Source of the DNA: Natronosporangium hydrolyticum
GTDB lineage: Bacteria; Actinomycetota; Actinomycetes; Mycobacteriales; Micromonosporaceae
DNA: 64,000 bases
NCBI RefSeq assembly: GCF_016925615.1
Contig: NZ_CP070499.1
Coordinates: 2,790,001-2,854,000, forward strand
Direction of reading: 5' to 3'
Position numbers and translations under genes: made by a program. Under the pieces are notes generated by a model. The model saw nothing but the letters and a program-made list of their open reading frames with translations. It searched no databases and was not told where the DNA came from. Each line of letters starts with the position of its first letter. The first letter of the stretch is position 1. Shown piece by piece: positions 28,759 through 38,694 of this stretch.

Positions 28759-29430
28759 GTGAGCAGCCAGTCGCCGGTCATCGCCCCGAGCATCCTCTCC
28801 GCCGATTTCGCGCGCCTCGCCGACGAGATCTCGGCCATCTCCGGGGTCGCCGATTGGGTGCACGTCGACGTCATGGACAACCACTTCGTTCCGAATCTGA
28901 CCATCGGTCAGCCGGTGGTGGCAGCGCTTCGGAAGGCGACCTCGTTGCCGTTCGACTGCCACCTGATGATCACTGATCCGCAGCGATGGGCGGTGGGGTA
29001 CGCCGAGGCGGGGGCGGAGATCGTCACCTTCCACGCCGAGGCGTGCGATGATCCGGTGGCGCTCGCCCGGGATCTGCGCGCCGCCGGGGCTAGGCCGGGG
29101 CTGGCGATCGATCGGGATACCGCAGTCGAACCGTACCTGGATCTGCTCCCCGAGTTCGACCTGCTGTTGATCATGACGATCAAGGCGGGGTTCGGTGGTC
29201 AGGAATTCATCCCAGAGCTGCTGGCGAAGGTCCGCTCAGCCCGCCGGCACATCAACGCCGGCCACCTTGACCTGCGGCTAGAGGTTGATGGCGGGATCAA
29301 CGCCGACACCATCGAGGCGGCGGCGCAGGCCGGAGCGGACGCCTTTGTGGCGGGCAGCGCGGTCTACGGTGCGGCCGACCCGGCGGCGGCGGTCCGCCGG
29401 CTGCGGGAGCTCGCGCAGTACGCGGTGTGA
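28759..29430 (+). CDS. rpe: Ribulose-phosphate 3-epimerase
   Basis: A 223-residue TIM-barrel enzyme interconverting ribulose 5-phosphate and xylulose 5-phosphate in the pentose phosphate pathway. It shows the family motifs [40 protein letters not shown] and EVDGGIN, with metal His and catalytic Asp pairs intact. The usual MTVxPG before FGGQ reads MTIKAG here. GTG start at 28759. Ribulose 5-phosphate is also a substrate of RibBA encoded downstream. Confidence 0.95.
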   Translation: MSSQSPVIAPSILSADFARLADEISAISGVADWVHVDVMDNHFVPNLTIGQPVVAALRKATSLPFDCHLMITDPQRWAVGYAEAGAEIVTFHAEACDDPVALARDLRAAGARPGLAIDRDTAVEPYLDLLPEFDLLLIMTIKAGFGGQEFIPELLAKVRSARRHINAGHLDLRLEVDGGINADTIEAAAQAGADAFVAGSAVYGAADPAAAVRRLRELAQYAV

Positions 29431-29454
29431 CCGTAACGCTTCTAGACTGGCGCG

Positions 29455-30429
29455 GTGACTGATCAACCGGAGCACCTCGCGGACCAACCCCCGCCCCCCG
29501 CGGAAGTAATTCTGGTCGCTGATGACGATCGCGACATCGCCCGGTTTGTGGAGGTCAACTTTCAGCTGGAGGGTTTCCAGGTGCTGGTGGCTCACGACGG
29601 CGAGCAGGCGCTCGTGTTGGCTCGGCAACACCGGCCGGACCTGGCGTTGGTGGATGTCCGGATGCCCGGGATCGACGGGTTGGAGCTGACTCGCCGGCTG
29701 CGCTCCGACCCGCGTACCTCAGCGTTGCCGATCATCATGCTGACCGCTAAGGGGCTGACCGTCGACAAGGTGGTCGGGTTGACCGCCGGCGCCGACGACT
29801 ACGTGGTCAAACCCTTCGACAACGCCGAGCTGGTGGCGCGGGTCCGGTCGATGCTGCGCCGGGCGCAGGAGTTCCGCGAGGTCTCACCGCTGACCGGATT
29901 GCCGGGTAACACCCGGATCTTGCGGGAGTTGAGCGACCGGGTCCGCAGCGGCACCGACTTCGCCGTTTGTTACATCGACATTGACCGATTCAAAAGCGTC
30001 AACGACGCGTACGGATTCGGGCGCGGCGACGAGTTCATCGCAGTGCTGGCCCGCTGCCTACACCAGGCCGTGGCCGAACAGGCCGAGCCGCCGGCCTTCC
30101 TCGGTCATGTCGGCGGCGACGACTTCGTGATCGTCTGCCTCCCCGACCAGGTCCGCCCGATCACCTCGCAGGCGGTGGAGGATTTCGAAAAGGCCGCCGA
30201 CGATATCTACGATCCGGAGGACGCGGACCGGGGCTATCTTGAGATCGTCGACCGGCGCGGCAACATTCAGCGCCCCAACCTCGTCTCGATCTCGGTCGGA
30301 GTTGCGCTCTCGACGGCTCGGAAGTTCTCCGACCCCCGGGAGGTGATCACGGTGGCGACCGAGATGAAAAACGTAGCGAAGAAGGAGGCCGGGTCGTTCG
30401 TGGCGTACGACCGGCGGCGGAGCCGGTGA
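29455..30429 (+). CDS. Response regulator with GGDEF (diguanylate cyclase) output domain
   Basis: A 324-residue protein: an N-terminal receiver domain (about 17-135) with the acidic pair DDD, phospho-acceptor Asp in LVDVRMPG and Lys in VVKPFD, then a GGDEF domain (about 150-320). The signature reads GGDDF instead of GGDEF, and no RxxD inhibitory site precedes it. GGDDF enzymes may still make c-di-GMP, but activity is not assured. No histidine kinase gene is adjacent. It may supply c-di-GMP for the BldD protein encoded at the start of the window. GTG start at 29455. Confidence 0.88.
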   Translation: MTDQPEHLADQPPPPAEVILVADDDRDIARFVEVNFQLEGFQVLVAHDGEQALVLARQHRPDLALVDVRMPGIDGLELTRRLRSDPRTSALPIIMLTAKGLTVDKVVGLTAGADDYVVKPFDNAELVARVRSMLRRAQEFREVSPLTGLPGNTRILRELSDRVRSGTDFAVCYIDIDRFKSVNDAYGFGRGDEFIAVLARCLHQAVAEQAEPPAFLGHVGGDDFVIVCLPDQVRPITSQAVEDFEKAADDIYDPEDADRGYLEIVDRRGNIQRPNLVSISVGVALSTARKFSDPREVITVATEMKNVAKKEAGSFVAYDRRRSR

Positions 30430-30518
30430 CGGTCGGCCCGCCGCCGGTCGTGTGATCTTCTCCGCCTGACTCGGCGAATCGGGCGCGGCGTGGGACAATC
30501 GCCAAAGAACCCACCACG

Positions 30519-30656
30519 CGCTGGCGGGACTCGGTGAAATTCCGAACCGGCGGTGACCCCTGAGGGCTAGGTGCTCTCCAGGGCAGCCCGCGACCCGGTG
30601 GCAACCAGCCACCGGTGGACCTGGTGTGACTCCAGGGCCGACGGTTGATCAGCGGT
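30519..30656 (+). ncRNA. FMN riboswitch (RFN element)
   Basis: The conserved RFN blocks are all present in order: GGTGAAATTCC then GAACCGGCGG, later AGCCCGCGA, then GGTGTGACTCCAGGGCCGAC. CGCTG at the 5' end can pair with CAGCG at the 3' end as P1. It lies 146 bp upstream of the ribD start and should switch off the rib operon when FMN is abundant. The remaining leader includes CGTGGACGTG/CACGTCCAC-type pairing (around 30712-30750), a candidate expression platform. Confidence 0.95.
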
Positions 30657-30801
30657 TGCGGCGATGCTGCGGCCGATGGTCAGACAGTCCGGATGGGAGC
30701 GGCGCGCGGGCACGGGTGGACGTGGCGCGATCGCGCCTGCACGTCCACCCGGGGCACGCCCTCCCCACCCTCCGTCTGCGCGGGTAGCGAGGAAGGGCGG
30801 T

Positions 30802-31863
30802 ATGGCGAGTCAGGCTGAGGTCGCCGTGATGGGGCGGGCGGTGGAGCTCGCCGCGCGCGGGCTGGGCACCACCAGCCCGAATCCGGTGGTCGGTTGTGTC
30901 ATTCTCGACGCCAGCGGCGCAGTCGTCGGGGAGGGTTTCCACGCGTACGCCGGCGGGCCGCACGCGGAGATTGTCGCGTTGGCGCAGGCTGGGGAACGGG
31001 CCCGCGGCGGCACTGTGGTGGTGACCCTGGAGCCGTGCAACCATCACGGCCAGACCGGCCCGTGCAGTACGGCACTGGTAAACGCGGGCGTAGCCCGGGT
31101 GGTGATCGCGGTCACCGATCCCACAACCAGTGCGGCCGGCGGAGCGGAGCGGCTTCGCCGCGCCGGCGTCGAGGTCGAGGTCGGAGTGCGCGAAGCCGAG
31201 GTCGAGGCCGGCAATATCGCCTGGCTCACCGCGGTACGCCGGCGCCGGCCCTTCCTGATCTGGAAGTACGCCGCGACCCTGGACGGTCGGTCCGCGGCCG
31301 CCGACGGCACCAGCATGTGGATCACGTCGGAGGCGGCGCGGATGGACGTGCACTCCCACCGCAGCACCGCGGACGCGGTGCTGGTCGGGGTGGGGACCGT
31401 GCTCGCCGACAATCCGCAGCTCACCGCTCGTAACCTGCGCGACGGCAGTCTGGCGATCCGGCAGCCGCTGCGGGTGGTGGTCGACTCCGAAGGGCGGACC
31501 CCGGCGGATGCCCGGATTCGCGATCAGGCCGCCCCCACCTGGGTGGCGACCGCCGCCGAGCTCGGCTCGGACGAGCGGGGCCAGGTCAACCTGGCTGACC
31601 TGCTGAGCCGCCTCTACGAACGGGACGTCCGGGCAGCGTTGCTGGAGGGCGGTCCGCGGCTGGCCGGGGCGTTCCTCGCCGCCGGATTGGTCGACCAGGT
31701 CGTCGGCTACCTCGCCCCGCGGCTGTTGGGCGCCGGGTCGGCGGCGCTGATCGACGCCGGGGTACACACCGTGGCGGACGCCATCGAGCTCGAGTTCACC
31801 GACATCACCCGGGTCGGTCCTGACCTGCGGTTCACCGCTGTTCCCCGCAACGTGAAGGGTTGA
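30802..31863 (+). CDS. ribD: Bifunctional pyrimidine deaminase / reductase in riboflavin synthesis
   Basis: A 353-residue fused enzyme. The N-terminal deaminase (about 8-150) has the zinc motifs HAEI and PCNHHGQTGPC; the C-terminal reductase (about 150-353) begins PFLIWKYAATLDGR and has the NADPH region EGGPRLAGAFL. ATG at 30802 preceded by GAGGAAGG is chosen because everything upstream is leader RNA. First gene of the riboflavin operon, followed by ribE after 4 bp. Confidence 0.95.
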   Translation: MASQAEVAVMGRAVELAARGLGTTSPNPVVGCVILDASGAVVGEGFHAYAGGPHAEIVALAQAGERARGGTVVVTLEPCNHHGQTGPCSTALVNAGVARVVIAVTDPTTSAAGGAERLRRAGVEVEVGVREAEVEAGNIAWLTAVRRRRPFLIWKYAATLDGRSAAADGTSMWITSEAARMDVHSHRSTADAVLVGVGTVLADNPQLTARNLRDGSLAIRQPLRVVVDSEGRTPADARIRDQAAPTWVATAAELGSDERGQVNLADLLSRLYERDVRAALLEGGPRLAGAFLAAGLVDQVVGYLAPRLLGAGSAALIDAGVHTVADAIELEFTDITRVGPDLRFTAVPRNVKG

Positions 31864-31867
31864 CCAG

Positions 31868-32472
31868 ATGTTCACAGGGATCGTCGAAGAGTTGGGCTCG
31901 GTCACAGCCCGGGAGCCGGGCGCGTTGGCCGTGCACGGCCCGGTAGTGACCGCCGATCTGAAACCGGGCGACTCGGTCGCGGTCAACGGGGTCTGCCTCA
32001 CCGCGACCGAGATCGTCGACGGGGTGGGGTTCCGCGCCGATGTGATGACTGAGACGCTCCGGCGCACCGCGCTGGACCGGTTGCGGGTCGGTGAGGAGGT
32101 CAACCTGGAGCGGGCGGTCACTCCCCACACCCGGCTCGGCGGGCATCTGGTGCAGGGTCATGTCGATGGGGTCGGCACGGTGCTGGTCGGGCCGCCCCAG
32201 CTGCGGGTGGGGCTGCCCCCGGGCCTCGCGCGTTACCTGGTGACGAAGGGGTCGATAACGGTCGACGGGGTGTCGTTGACCGTGGTCGAGGTGACCGACG
32301 AGTGGTTCGAGGTCGGTTTGATCCCGACCACGCTGGCGGCTACGACGCTGGGCCGGACCAGCGCGGGTGACCCGGTCAATCTGGAGGTGGATGTGATCGC
32401 CAAATATGTCGAGAAGCTCGCCGCCGGGTTCGTCCCGGCGGGCCAGCCGGGGCCGGTCGCTGGGGGGACGCC

Positions 32473-32476
<4 letters not shown>
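31868..32476 (+). CDS. ribE: Riboflavin synthase alpha chain
   Basis: A 202-residue enzyme that dismutates two lumazine molecules into riboflavin. Two repeated beta-barrel halves are evident: [10 protein letters not shown] with NGVCLTAT, and [11 protein letters not shown] with VDGVSLTV. The conserved MFTGIVE start is at the ATG 31868. The stop overlaps ribBA by four bases (GTGA). Confidence 0.96.
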
Positions 32477-34238
<1,762 letters not shown>

Positions 34239-34365
34239 TGCGGTGCGTCGCTGACCGGTGCATCCGCCGCGGAGCGACCAACGGCGCCGGTTGGCCGGCC
34301 CGTTCGGGTGGTGTGCGGGGCCGCGCCGGTCGCGGCGTCACCGGGTTCTGCCACAATGTGACCTC

Positions 34366-34629
34366 GTGAAGACCTTCGAGGAGCTGTTCGCCGAGCTGCA
34401 GGCCAAGGCGGCGGCGGGCACCCCCGGTTCGGGGACCGTCGCGGCGCTCGACGCCGGCGTGCATGCGATCGGCAAGAAGGTGTTGGAGGAGGCGGCCGAG
34501 TCGTGGCTGGCCGCCGAGCATGAAGGGCCGGAGCGCACGGCCGAGGAGATTTCGCAGCTGCTCTACCACACCCAGGTGCTGATGCTCGCCGCTGGGCTGG
34601 AGCTCAAGGATGTCTACCGACATCTGTAG
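34366..34629 (+). CDS. hisE: Phosphoribosyl-ATP pyrophosphatase
   Basis: An 87-residue helical enzyme for the second step of histidine synthesis. [13 protein letters not shown], the [23 protein letters not shown] segment and the acidic metal site EEISQLLYH are typical of the family. GTG at 34366 gives the standard N-terminus; upstream codons up to 34258 are open but lack family similarity. It pairs with hisG downstream, the usual actinobacterial order. Confidence 0.95.
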   Translation: MKTFEELFAELQAKAAAGTPGSGTVAALDAGVHAIGKKVLEEAAESWLAAEHEGPERTAEEISQLLYHTQVLMLAAGLELKDVYRHL

Positions 34630-34683
34630 CGGCCCCGGTCCGCACCCACATCCTGCCTACCGTGAGTCGTGAAGGAGCACCTC

Positions 34684-35529
34684 ATGTTGCGTATCGCCGT
34701 GCCCAACAAGGGCAGACTCGCCGGCGCGGCGGCCCAGATGTTGCGGGAGGCCGGTTACCGGCAGCGCCCGAGCGACAGCGATCTGGTCTGTCGGGACGAG
34801 CCCAACCAGGTCGAGTTCTTCTACCTGCGCCCGCACGATATCGCCACCTACGTGGGCTCGGGTGATCTGCAGCTCGGCATCACCGGCCGGGATCTGCTGG
34901 TGGACGCCGGTGGTCCCGCGGTCGAACTGCTCGACCTGGGTTTCGGCGGCGCCACCTTCCGATTCGCGGCCCGGCCGGAGACCATCACCGACCCGGCGAA
35001 GTTGCCGGGGCACCGAATCGCCACCTCCTACCCGGGCATCGTCCGGGGCTACCTCGCCGAGCATGGGCTGGATGCCGAGGTGATCCGGCTGGACGGGGCG
35101 GTGGAGAACGCGATCGGGCTGGGTGTCGCCGAGGTGATCGCCGATGTGGTGCAGACCGGGGCGACGCTGCGGCAGGCCGGGCTGGCGCCGTTCGGGGAGC
35201 CGATCCTGGAGTCGGCGGCGATCCTGATCGGTGGCCCGGACCGGCCCGTCGATGGCGGTGTCACCCAGTTGCAGCGCCGGTTGCAGGGGGTGCTCGTCGC
35301 CCGGAGCTACGTCATGCTCGCCTATGACGTCCACGCGGAGACGCTCGACGCGGCGTGCCAGCTGACGCCGGGGATCGAATCGCCCACCATCTCGCCGCTG
35401 CACCGGGAGGGCTGGGTGGCGGTGCAGTCGATGGTCCGCCGGGCCGAGGTGCACCGGATCATGGATGAGCTCTATGACCTGGGTGCGCGGGCGATCCTGG
35501 TGACCGACATCCACGCCTGCCGGCTGTGA
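34684..35529 (+). CDS. hisG: ATP phosphoribosyltransferase, long form
   Basis: A 281-residue enzyme for the first and feedback-inhibited step of histidine synthesis. MLRIAVPNKGRL starts the fold, GITGRDLL and the PRPP loop around DVVQTGATLRQAGL are present, and the C-terminal PII-like domain (about 210-281) binds histidine. ATG at 34684 with AAGGAG upstream is preferred to the GTG at 34669. Confidence 0.95.
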   Translation: MLRIAVPNKGRLAGAAAQMLREAGYRQRPSDSDLVCRDEPNQVEFFYLRPHDIATYVGSGDLQLGITGRDLLVDAGGPAVELLDLGFGGATFRFAARPETITDPAKLPGHRIATSYPGIVRGYLAEHGLDAEVIRLDGAVENAIGLGVAEVIADVVQTGATLRQAGLAPFGEPILESAAILIGGPDRPVDGGVTQLQRRLQGVLVARSYVMLAYDVHAETLDAACQLTPGIESPTISPLHREGWVAVQSMVRRAEVHRIMDELYDLGARAILVTDIHACRL

Positions 35530-35554
35530 ATGGCGGCTGTGAGAGACTCGGGGC

Positions 35555-36046
35555 GTGACCGAGCCTGCCGCCGAGTCTGACCAGCTCGCCCCCGTCGTCT
35601 ATCGGCCACGCCAGATCCGGGTGGTGGCCTGGATCGCGGCGATCGTCGTGGTGGTCGCAGCGATCGCGCTGAGCGCCGCGCTGGCCGGCCCGATCAACGA
35701 AAGTGGCCCGGCTACCTTTACTCTCGTCGATCGGCTGGGACTACTTGGGCTGGGTCTGATCGGCGCGGCGATGTTGCTGACGCTGACCCGCCCGTTGGTC
35801 GCCGCCGACGAGGCGGGGATCCGGGTCCGTAATGTGCTCGGCGACCGCCGCCTCTCCTGGGGGGTGGTCCGGGCGGTGCGATATGAGCGCGGCGCTTCCT
35901 GGGCGGTGCTTGAGTTGGCGGACGACGATGTGCTCGGGGTGCTGGCGGTGCAGGCGGTCGACAAGGAGCGGGCGGTTGCGGCGGCGCGGGCGCTGCGGGC
36001 TCGGCACGCGGCCTATCACCGCCGCGCCAGTTCGTCGAGCCAATGA
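35555..36046 (+). CDS. PH-domain-like membrane protein
   Basis: A 163-residue protein with two hydrophobic helices (about 23-46, VVAWIAAIVVVVAAIALSAAL; and 63-82) and then a bacterial PH-like domain (about 83-155) rich in short strands (GIRVRNVLGDRRLSWGVVRAVRYERG). The role is unknown. It sits between hisG and infC in many actinomycetes by my recollection, but it is not a histidine gene. GTG start at 35555. Confidence 0.75.
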   Translation: MTEPAAESDQLAPVVYRPRQIRVVAWIAAIVVVVAAIALSAALAGPINESGPATFTLVDRLGLLGLGLIGAAMLLTLTRPLVAADEAGIRVRNVLGDRRLSWGVVRAVRYERGASWAVLELADDDVLGVLAVQAVDKERAVAAARALRARHAAYHRRASSSSQ

Positions 36047-36331
36047 GCTGGGGTCTCTTCCGTCCGTTGGCGGTGTGAAGTCGGCCCCTGACGGTTGTGC
36101 TATTCTTGCTCAGTCGACCGCATCTTCGCGTCCGCCCGTTGGGCGGTTGCGTCGATGTTCGAAGCGGAGCCCCGCTCCCACCTGAGTCGCTCTTGCGGCT
36201 GGGTTCCGGTCCACACGATGGCCTCGTGTGAGCGCTGTATGGCGTGTTGACCGGTCGAGCGGGCCCCGGCGAGCGCCGGGGCCTTTTCGCTTCTGGTCAC
36301 CTTGGTAACTGTCACCATACGAGGAGGCCTC
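36047..36331 (+). promoter_or_regulatory. Long untranslated leader of infC
   Basis: A 285-bp stretch without a credible gene. It has a candidate -10 box (TATTCT, 36101-36106), a small hairpin CGCCCGTTGGGCG near 36131, and an intrinsic terminator-like hairpin (separate entry) 45 bp upstream of the infC start. Such leaders are common for the infC-rpmI-rplT operon and fit autogenous control. Confidence 0.6.
36262..36287 (+). terminator. Attenuator-like intrinsic terminator ahead of infC
   Basis: GGCCCCGGC (36262-36270) and GCCGGGGCC (36275-36283) form a 9-bp GC-only stem with a 4-base loop, followed by TTTT. This is the clearest intrinsic terminator in the window, and it lies inside a leader rather than at a gene end. 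Confidence 0.75.
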
Positions 36332-36865
36332 ATCAGCGCTGATCCACGCATCAACGACCAGATTCGGGCACGGGAAGTCCGGTTGGTCGGCCCAGAAGGC
36401 GAGCAGGTGGGCATTGTTCCACTCGAGCGCGCGCTGCAGCTGGCCCAGGACGTCGATCTGGACCTGGTCGAGGTTGCGCCGATGGCACGCCCACCGGTGT
36501 GCAAACTCATGGACTTCGGCAAGTTCAAGTATGAGAGCGCGCTGAAGGCCCGAGAGGCCCGGCGCAACCAGCAGCAGACCGTCATCAAAGAGATGAAGCT
36601 CCGCCCGAAGATCGACACCAATGACTACGAGACCAAGAAAGGTCACGTCGTGCGGTTCCTGCGGGCCGGCGACAAGGTCAAGGTGACGATCATGTTCCGG
36701 GGTCGGGAGCAGAGCCGTCCGGAGCTGGGGCTCCGACTGCTGCGCCGGCTCTCGGACGAGGTGGAGGAACTAGGTTTCGTGGAGGCCGCCCCGAAGCAGG
36801 ACGGCCGAAACATGATTATGGTGCTCGCGCCCCATCGTGGGGGTAAGACCGCGGGCAAGGAGTAG
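36332..36865 (+). CDS. infC: Translation initiation factor IF-3, ATC start
   Basis: A 177-residue factor that prevents subunit joining and checks start codons. The N-terminal domain begins [18 protein letters not shown], the linker is [12 protein letters not shown], and the C-terminal domain has [11 protein letters not shown] and NMIMVLAP. I place the start at ATC 36332-36334: GAGGAGG lies just upstream (36321-36327), and the family N-terminus starts here. A GTG/ATG-like reading from 36302 would add ten residues through the ribosome site. Rare AUU/AUC starts are the basis of IF-3 autoregulation in other bacteria. Confidence 0.9.
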   Translation: MSADPRINDQIRAREVRLVGPEGEQVGIVPLERALQLAQDVDLDLVEVAPMARPPVCKLMDFGKFKYESALKAREARRNQQQTVIKEMKLRPKIDTNDYETKKGHVVRFLRAGDKVKVTIMFRGREQSRPELGLRLLRRLSDEVEELGFVEAAPKQDGRNMIMVLAPHRGGKTAGKE

Positions 36866-37026
36866 GCGAGGGCCACCGCCGGGCCTCGTTCTCGCGAGGC
36901 TCGTGGCGACCAGCCTGGCCTGGTCGGCCGCCGCGCTGCGGGGGCGGTGCGCGCGCGGCCAGAAAACACCGTCGCCGGCGAGTAGTCGCCGGCTGCGGTG
37001 TGCGGACAGACAAGGAGCGTTCCACA

Positions 37027-37221
37027 GTGCCGAAGATGAAGAGCCATACCGGCATGGGTAAGCGGGTCCGGGTGACCGGCCGCGGCAAGCTCGTCAAGCA
37101 GCAGGCCAACCGGGTGCACAAGCTGGAGGTCAAGTCCTCCCGTCGTAAGCGTCGGCTCGCGGGCACCGACCCGGTTTCCCGGGCGGATGCGAAGCGAGTC
37201 AAGAAGCTGCTGGGCCGCTGA
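37027..37221 (+). CDS. rpmI: Ribosomal protein L35
   Basis: A 64-residue basic 50S protein. PKMKSHTGMGKRVRVTG and KLVKQQANRVHKLE are characteristic. GTG at 37027 follows AAGGAG by eight bases. The 161 bp upstream hold two strong hairpins (GCCTCG/CGAGGC near 36885; GCCGGCGA/TCGCCGGC near 36975), perhaps processing or regulatory sites. Confidence 0.97.
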   Translation: MPKMKSHTGMGKRVRVTGRGKLVKQQANRVHKLEVKSSRRKRRLAGTDPVSRADAKRVKKLLGR

Positions 37222-37249
37222 CGCGCCCGTAATCTGAGGAGGATTCGAG

Positions 37250-37648
37250 ATGGCACGCGTCAAGCGGGCAGTCAACGCACATAAGAAGCGCCGCGCGGTC
37301 CTGGAGAGCGCCAGCGGCTACCGCGGCCAACGCTCCCGCCTGTACCGCAAGGCCAAGGAGCAGATGCTGCACTCGATGCAGTACGCCTACCGGGACCGCA
37401 AGCAGCGCAAGAGCGACTTTCGGCGGCTCTGGATCACCCGGATCAACGCCGGCGCGCGCGCCAATGGGATCACCTACAACCGGCTGATCCAGGGGCTGAA
37501 GCTTGCGGGGGTGGAGGTCGACCGCAAGATCCTCGCGGATCTGGCGGTGCATGACGCGGCCGCGTTCAGCGCGCTCGCCACGACCGCCCGGGAGGCGGTC
37601 GCCGCCAACGGTGACAATGGCGCGGCCACGCAGGTCGGTAACGCCTGA
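37250..37648 (+). CDS. rplT: Ribosomal protein L20
   Basis: A 132-residue 50S assembly protein. [35 protein letters not shown] and [12 protein letters not shown] are conserved. ATG at 37250 preceded by GAGGAGG. The C-terminal tail of about 15 residues is longer than the minimal family length. The end overlaps a possible CTG start of the next gene. Confidence 0.97.
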   Translation: MARVKRAVNAHKKRRAVLESASGYRGQRSRLYRKAKEQMLHSMQYAYRDRKQRKSDFRRLWITRINAGARANGITYNRLIQGLKLAGVEVDRKILADLAVHDAAAFSALATTAREAVAANGDNGAATQVGNA

Positions 37649-38523
37649 GCCCGCCGCTATCGACCGGCCCCGACGCCGGCTCGCCCACTGGGCGGCCGTC
37701 CGACGGGGCCGGTTCACCGTTCACCCGCCGAACCCCACGGATCGTCGCGGCGGCGCGGCTGCGCCGCCGGCGGGAACGCGACGCGACCGGCCGTTTCCTG
37801 GCGGAGGGGCCACAGGCGGTTCGCGAGGCGCTGAGCAGCGGGGCGGCCCGGGAGGTGTTCGCGACCGCCGAGGTGGGGCGCCGCCATCCAGAGCTGCTGA
37901 CCCTCGCGGGGCAGCAGCAGGTGCCGGTGTCGGCGGTGACCGACGACGCGGTCGCGGCGCTTGCCGAGACGGTCGCGCCGCAGGGGGTGGTGGCGCTCTG
38001 CCGCCGGGTCGACTGGCGGTTGGCGGAGCTCGTGGCGGCGCCGCTCCGGCTGGTGGCGGTGTTGGCCGAGATCCGTGATCCGGGCAACGCGGGCACCGTG
38101 CTCCGCACCGCCGACGCCGCCGGCGCCGACGCGGTGGTCTTCGCTGGTGCAGCGGTCGACCCGTACAACGGCAAGTGTGTCCGGGCCTCCGCCGGCAGCC
38201 TCTTCCACCTGCCGGTGGCACGCGCGGACTCGGCGGCCGCCGTGGCCGGCCTGCGGGCGGCGGGGCTGCGGATCCTCGCCGCGACCGGCGGCGGCGAGGC
38301 CGATCTGGACGAACTGCTCGACGCCGGGGGGCTCACCACGCCCACCGCATGGCTGTTCGGGTCCGAGGCGCACGGCTTGCCGGCCGACCTGCTCGACACC
38401 GCCGATGCCCGGGTCCGGGTGCCGATCCACGGTCGGGCCGAGAGCCTGAACCTGGGTGCGGCGGCGGCGGTGTGCCTGTACGCTTCAGCCAGAGCGTTAC
38501 GTCAGAGGGAGCAACTCGGATGA
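37645..38523 (+). CDS. SpoU-family RNA 2'-O-methyltransferase, start codon unclear
   Basis: A SAM-dependent RNA ribose methyltransferase with a knotted SPOUT fold: motif 1 [21 protein letters not shown], motif 2 [10 protein letters not shown] and motif 3 [18 protein letters not shown]. The substrate-binding N-terminus ([21 protein letters not shown]) is coded well upstream of the first GTG (37855), yet no ATG, GTG or TTG exists in frame after the stop codon at 37639. The earliest candidate is CTG at 37645, overlapping the rplT stop as CTGA; ATC at 37741 is another. It is in the standard place between rplT and pheS. The exact rRNA target is unknown. Confidence 0.85.
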   Translation: MSPPLSTGPDAGSPTGRPSDGAGSPFTRRTPRIVAAARLRRRRERDATGRFLAEGPQAVREALSSGAAREVFATAEVGRRHPELLTLAGQQQVPVSAVTDDAVAALAETVAPQGVVALCRRVDWRLAELVAAPLRLVAVLAEIRDPGNAGTVLRTADAAGADAVVFAGAAVDPYNGKCVRASAGSLFHLPVARADSAAAVAGLRAAGLRILAATGGGEADLDELLDAGGLTTPTAWLFGSEAHGLPADLLDTADARVRVPIHGRAESLNLGAAAAVCLYASARALRQREQLG

Positions 38524-38576
38524 TCCGTCGCATGGCGATGTTTACCCAGCCCGCCGGTGGCGGGCGGCGGGGTTGA
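38520..38576 (+). CDS. Possible 18-residue leader peptide of pheST
   Basis: ATG at 38520 overlaps the stop of the methyltransferase gene (ATGA) and is preceded by GAGGGAG. It encodes [18 protein letters not shown] with a single Phe. The sequence CAGCCCGCCGG (38547-38557) within it can pair either locally (CCCGCC/GGCGGG) or with CCGGCGGGCTG at 38596-38606, giving two exclusive structures before pheS. This resembles attenuation control but only one Phe codon weakens the case. Confidence 0.4.
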   Translation: MIRRMAMFTQPAGGGRRG

Positions 38577-38694
38577 TCCGCGCGTTCTCTCACCTCCGGC
38601 GGGCTGCGGCATAGCCGCGTGACCCGTGTGCGCGCCGCCGACATCGGCCCGGCCGCGGGGTCCTAGACTCACACCCGGTCCCCGGAGGAGATTC

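Noticed and set aside
30664-30801. Extension of ribD upstream to 30664
   Set aside because: This stretch is the riboswitch expression platform, and the ATG at 30802 has a clear ribosome site and the family N-terminus.
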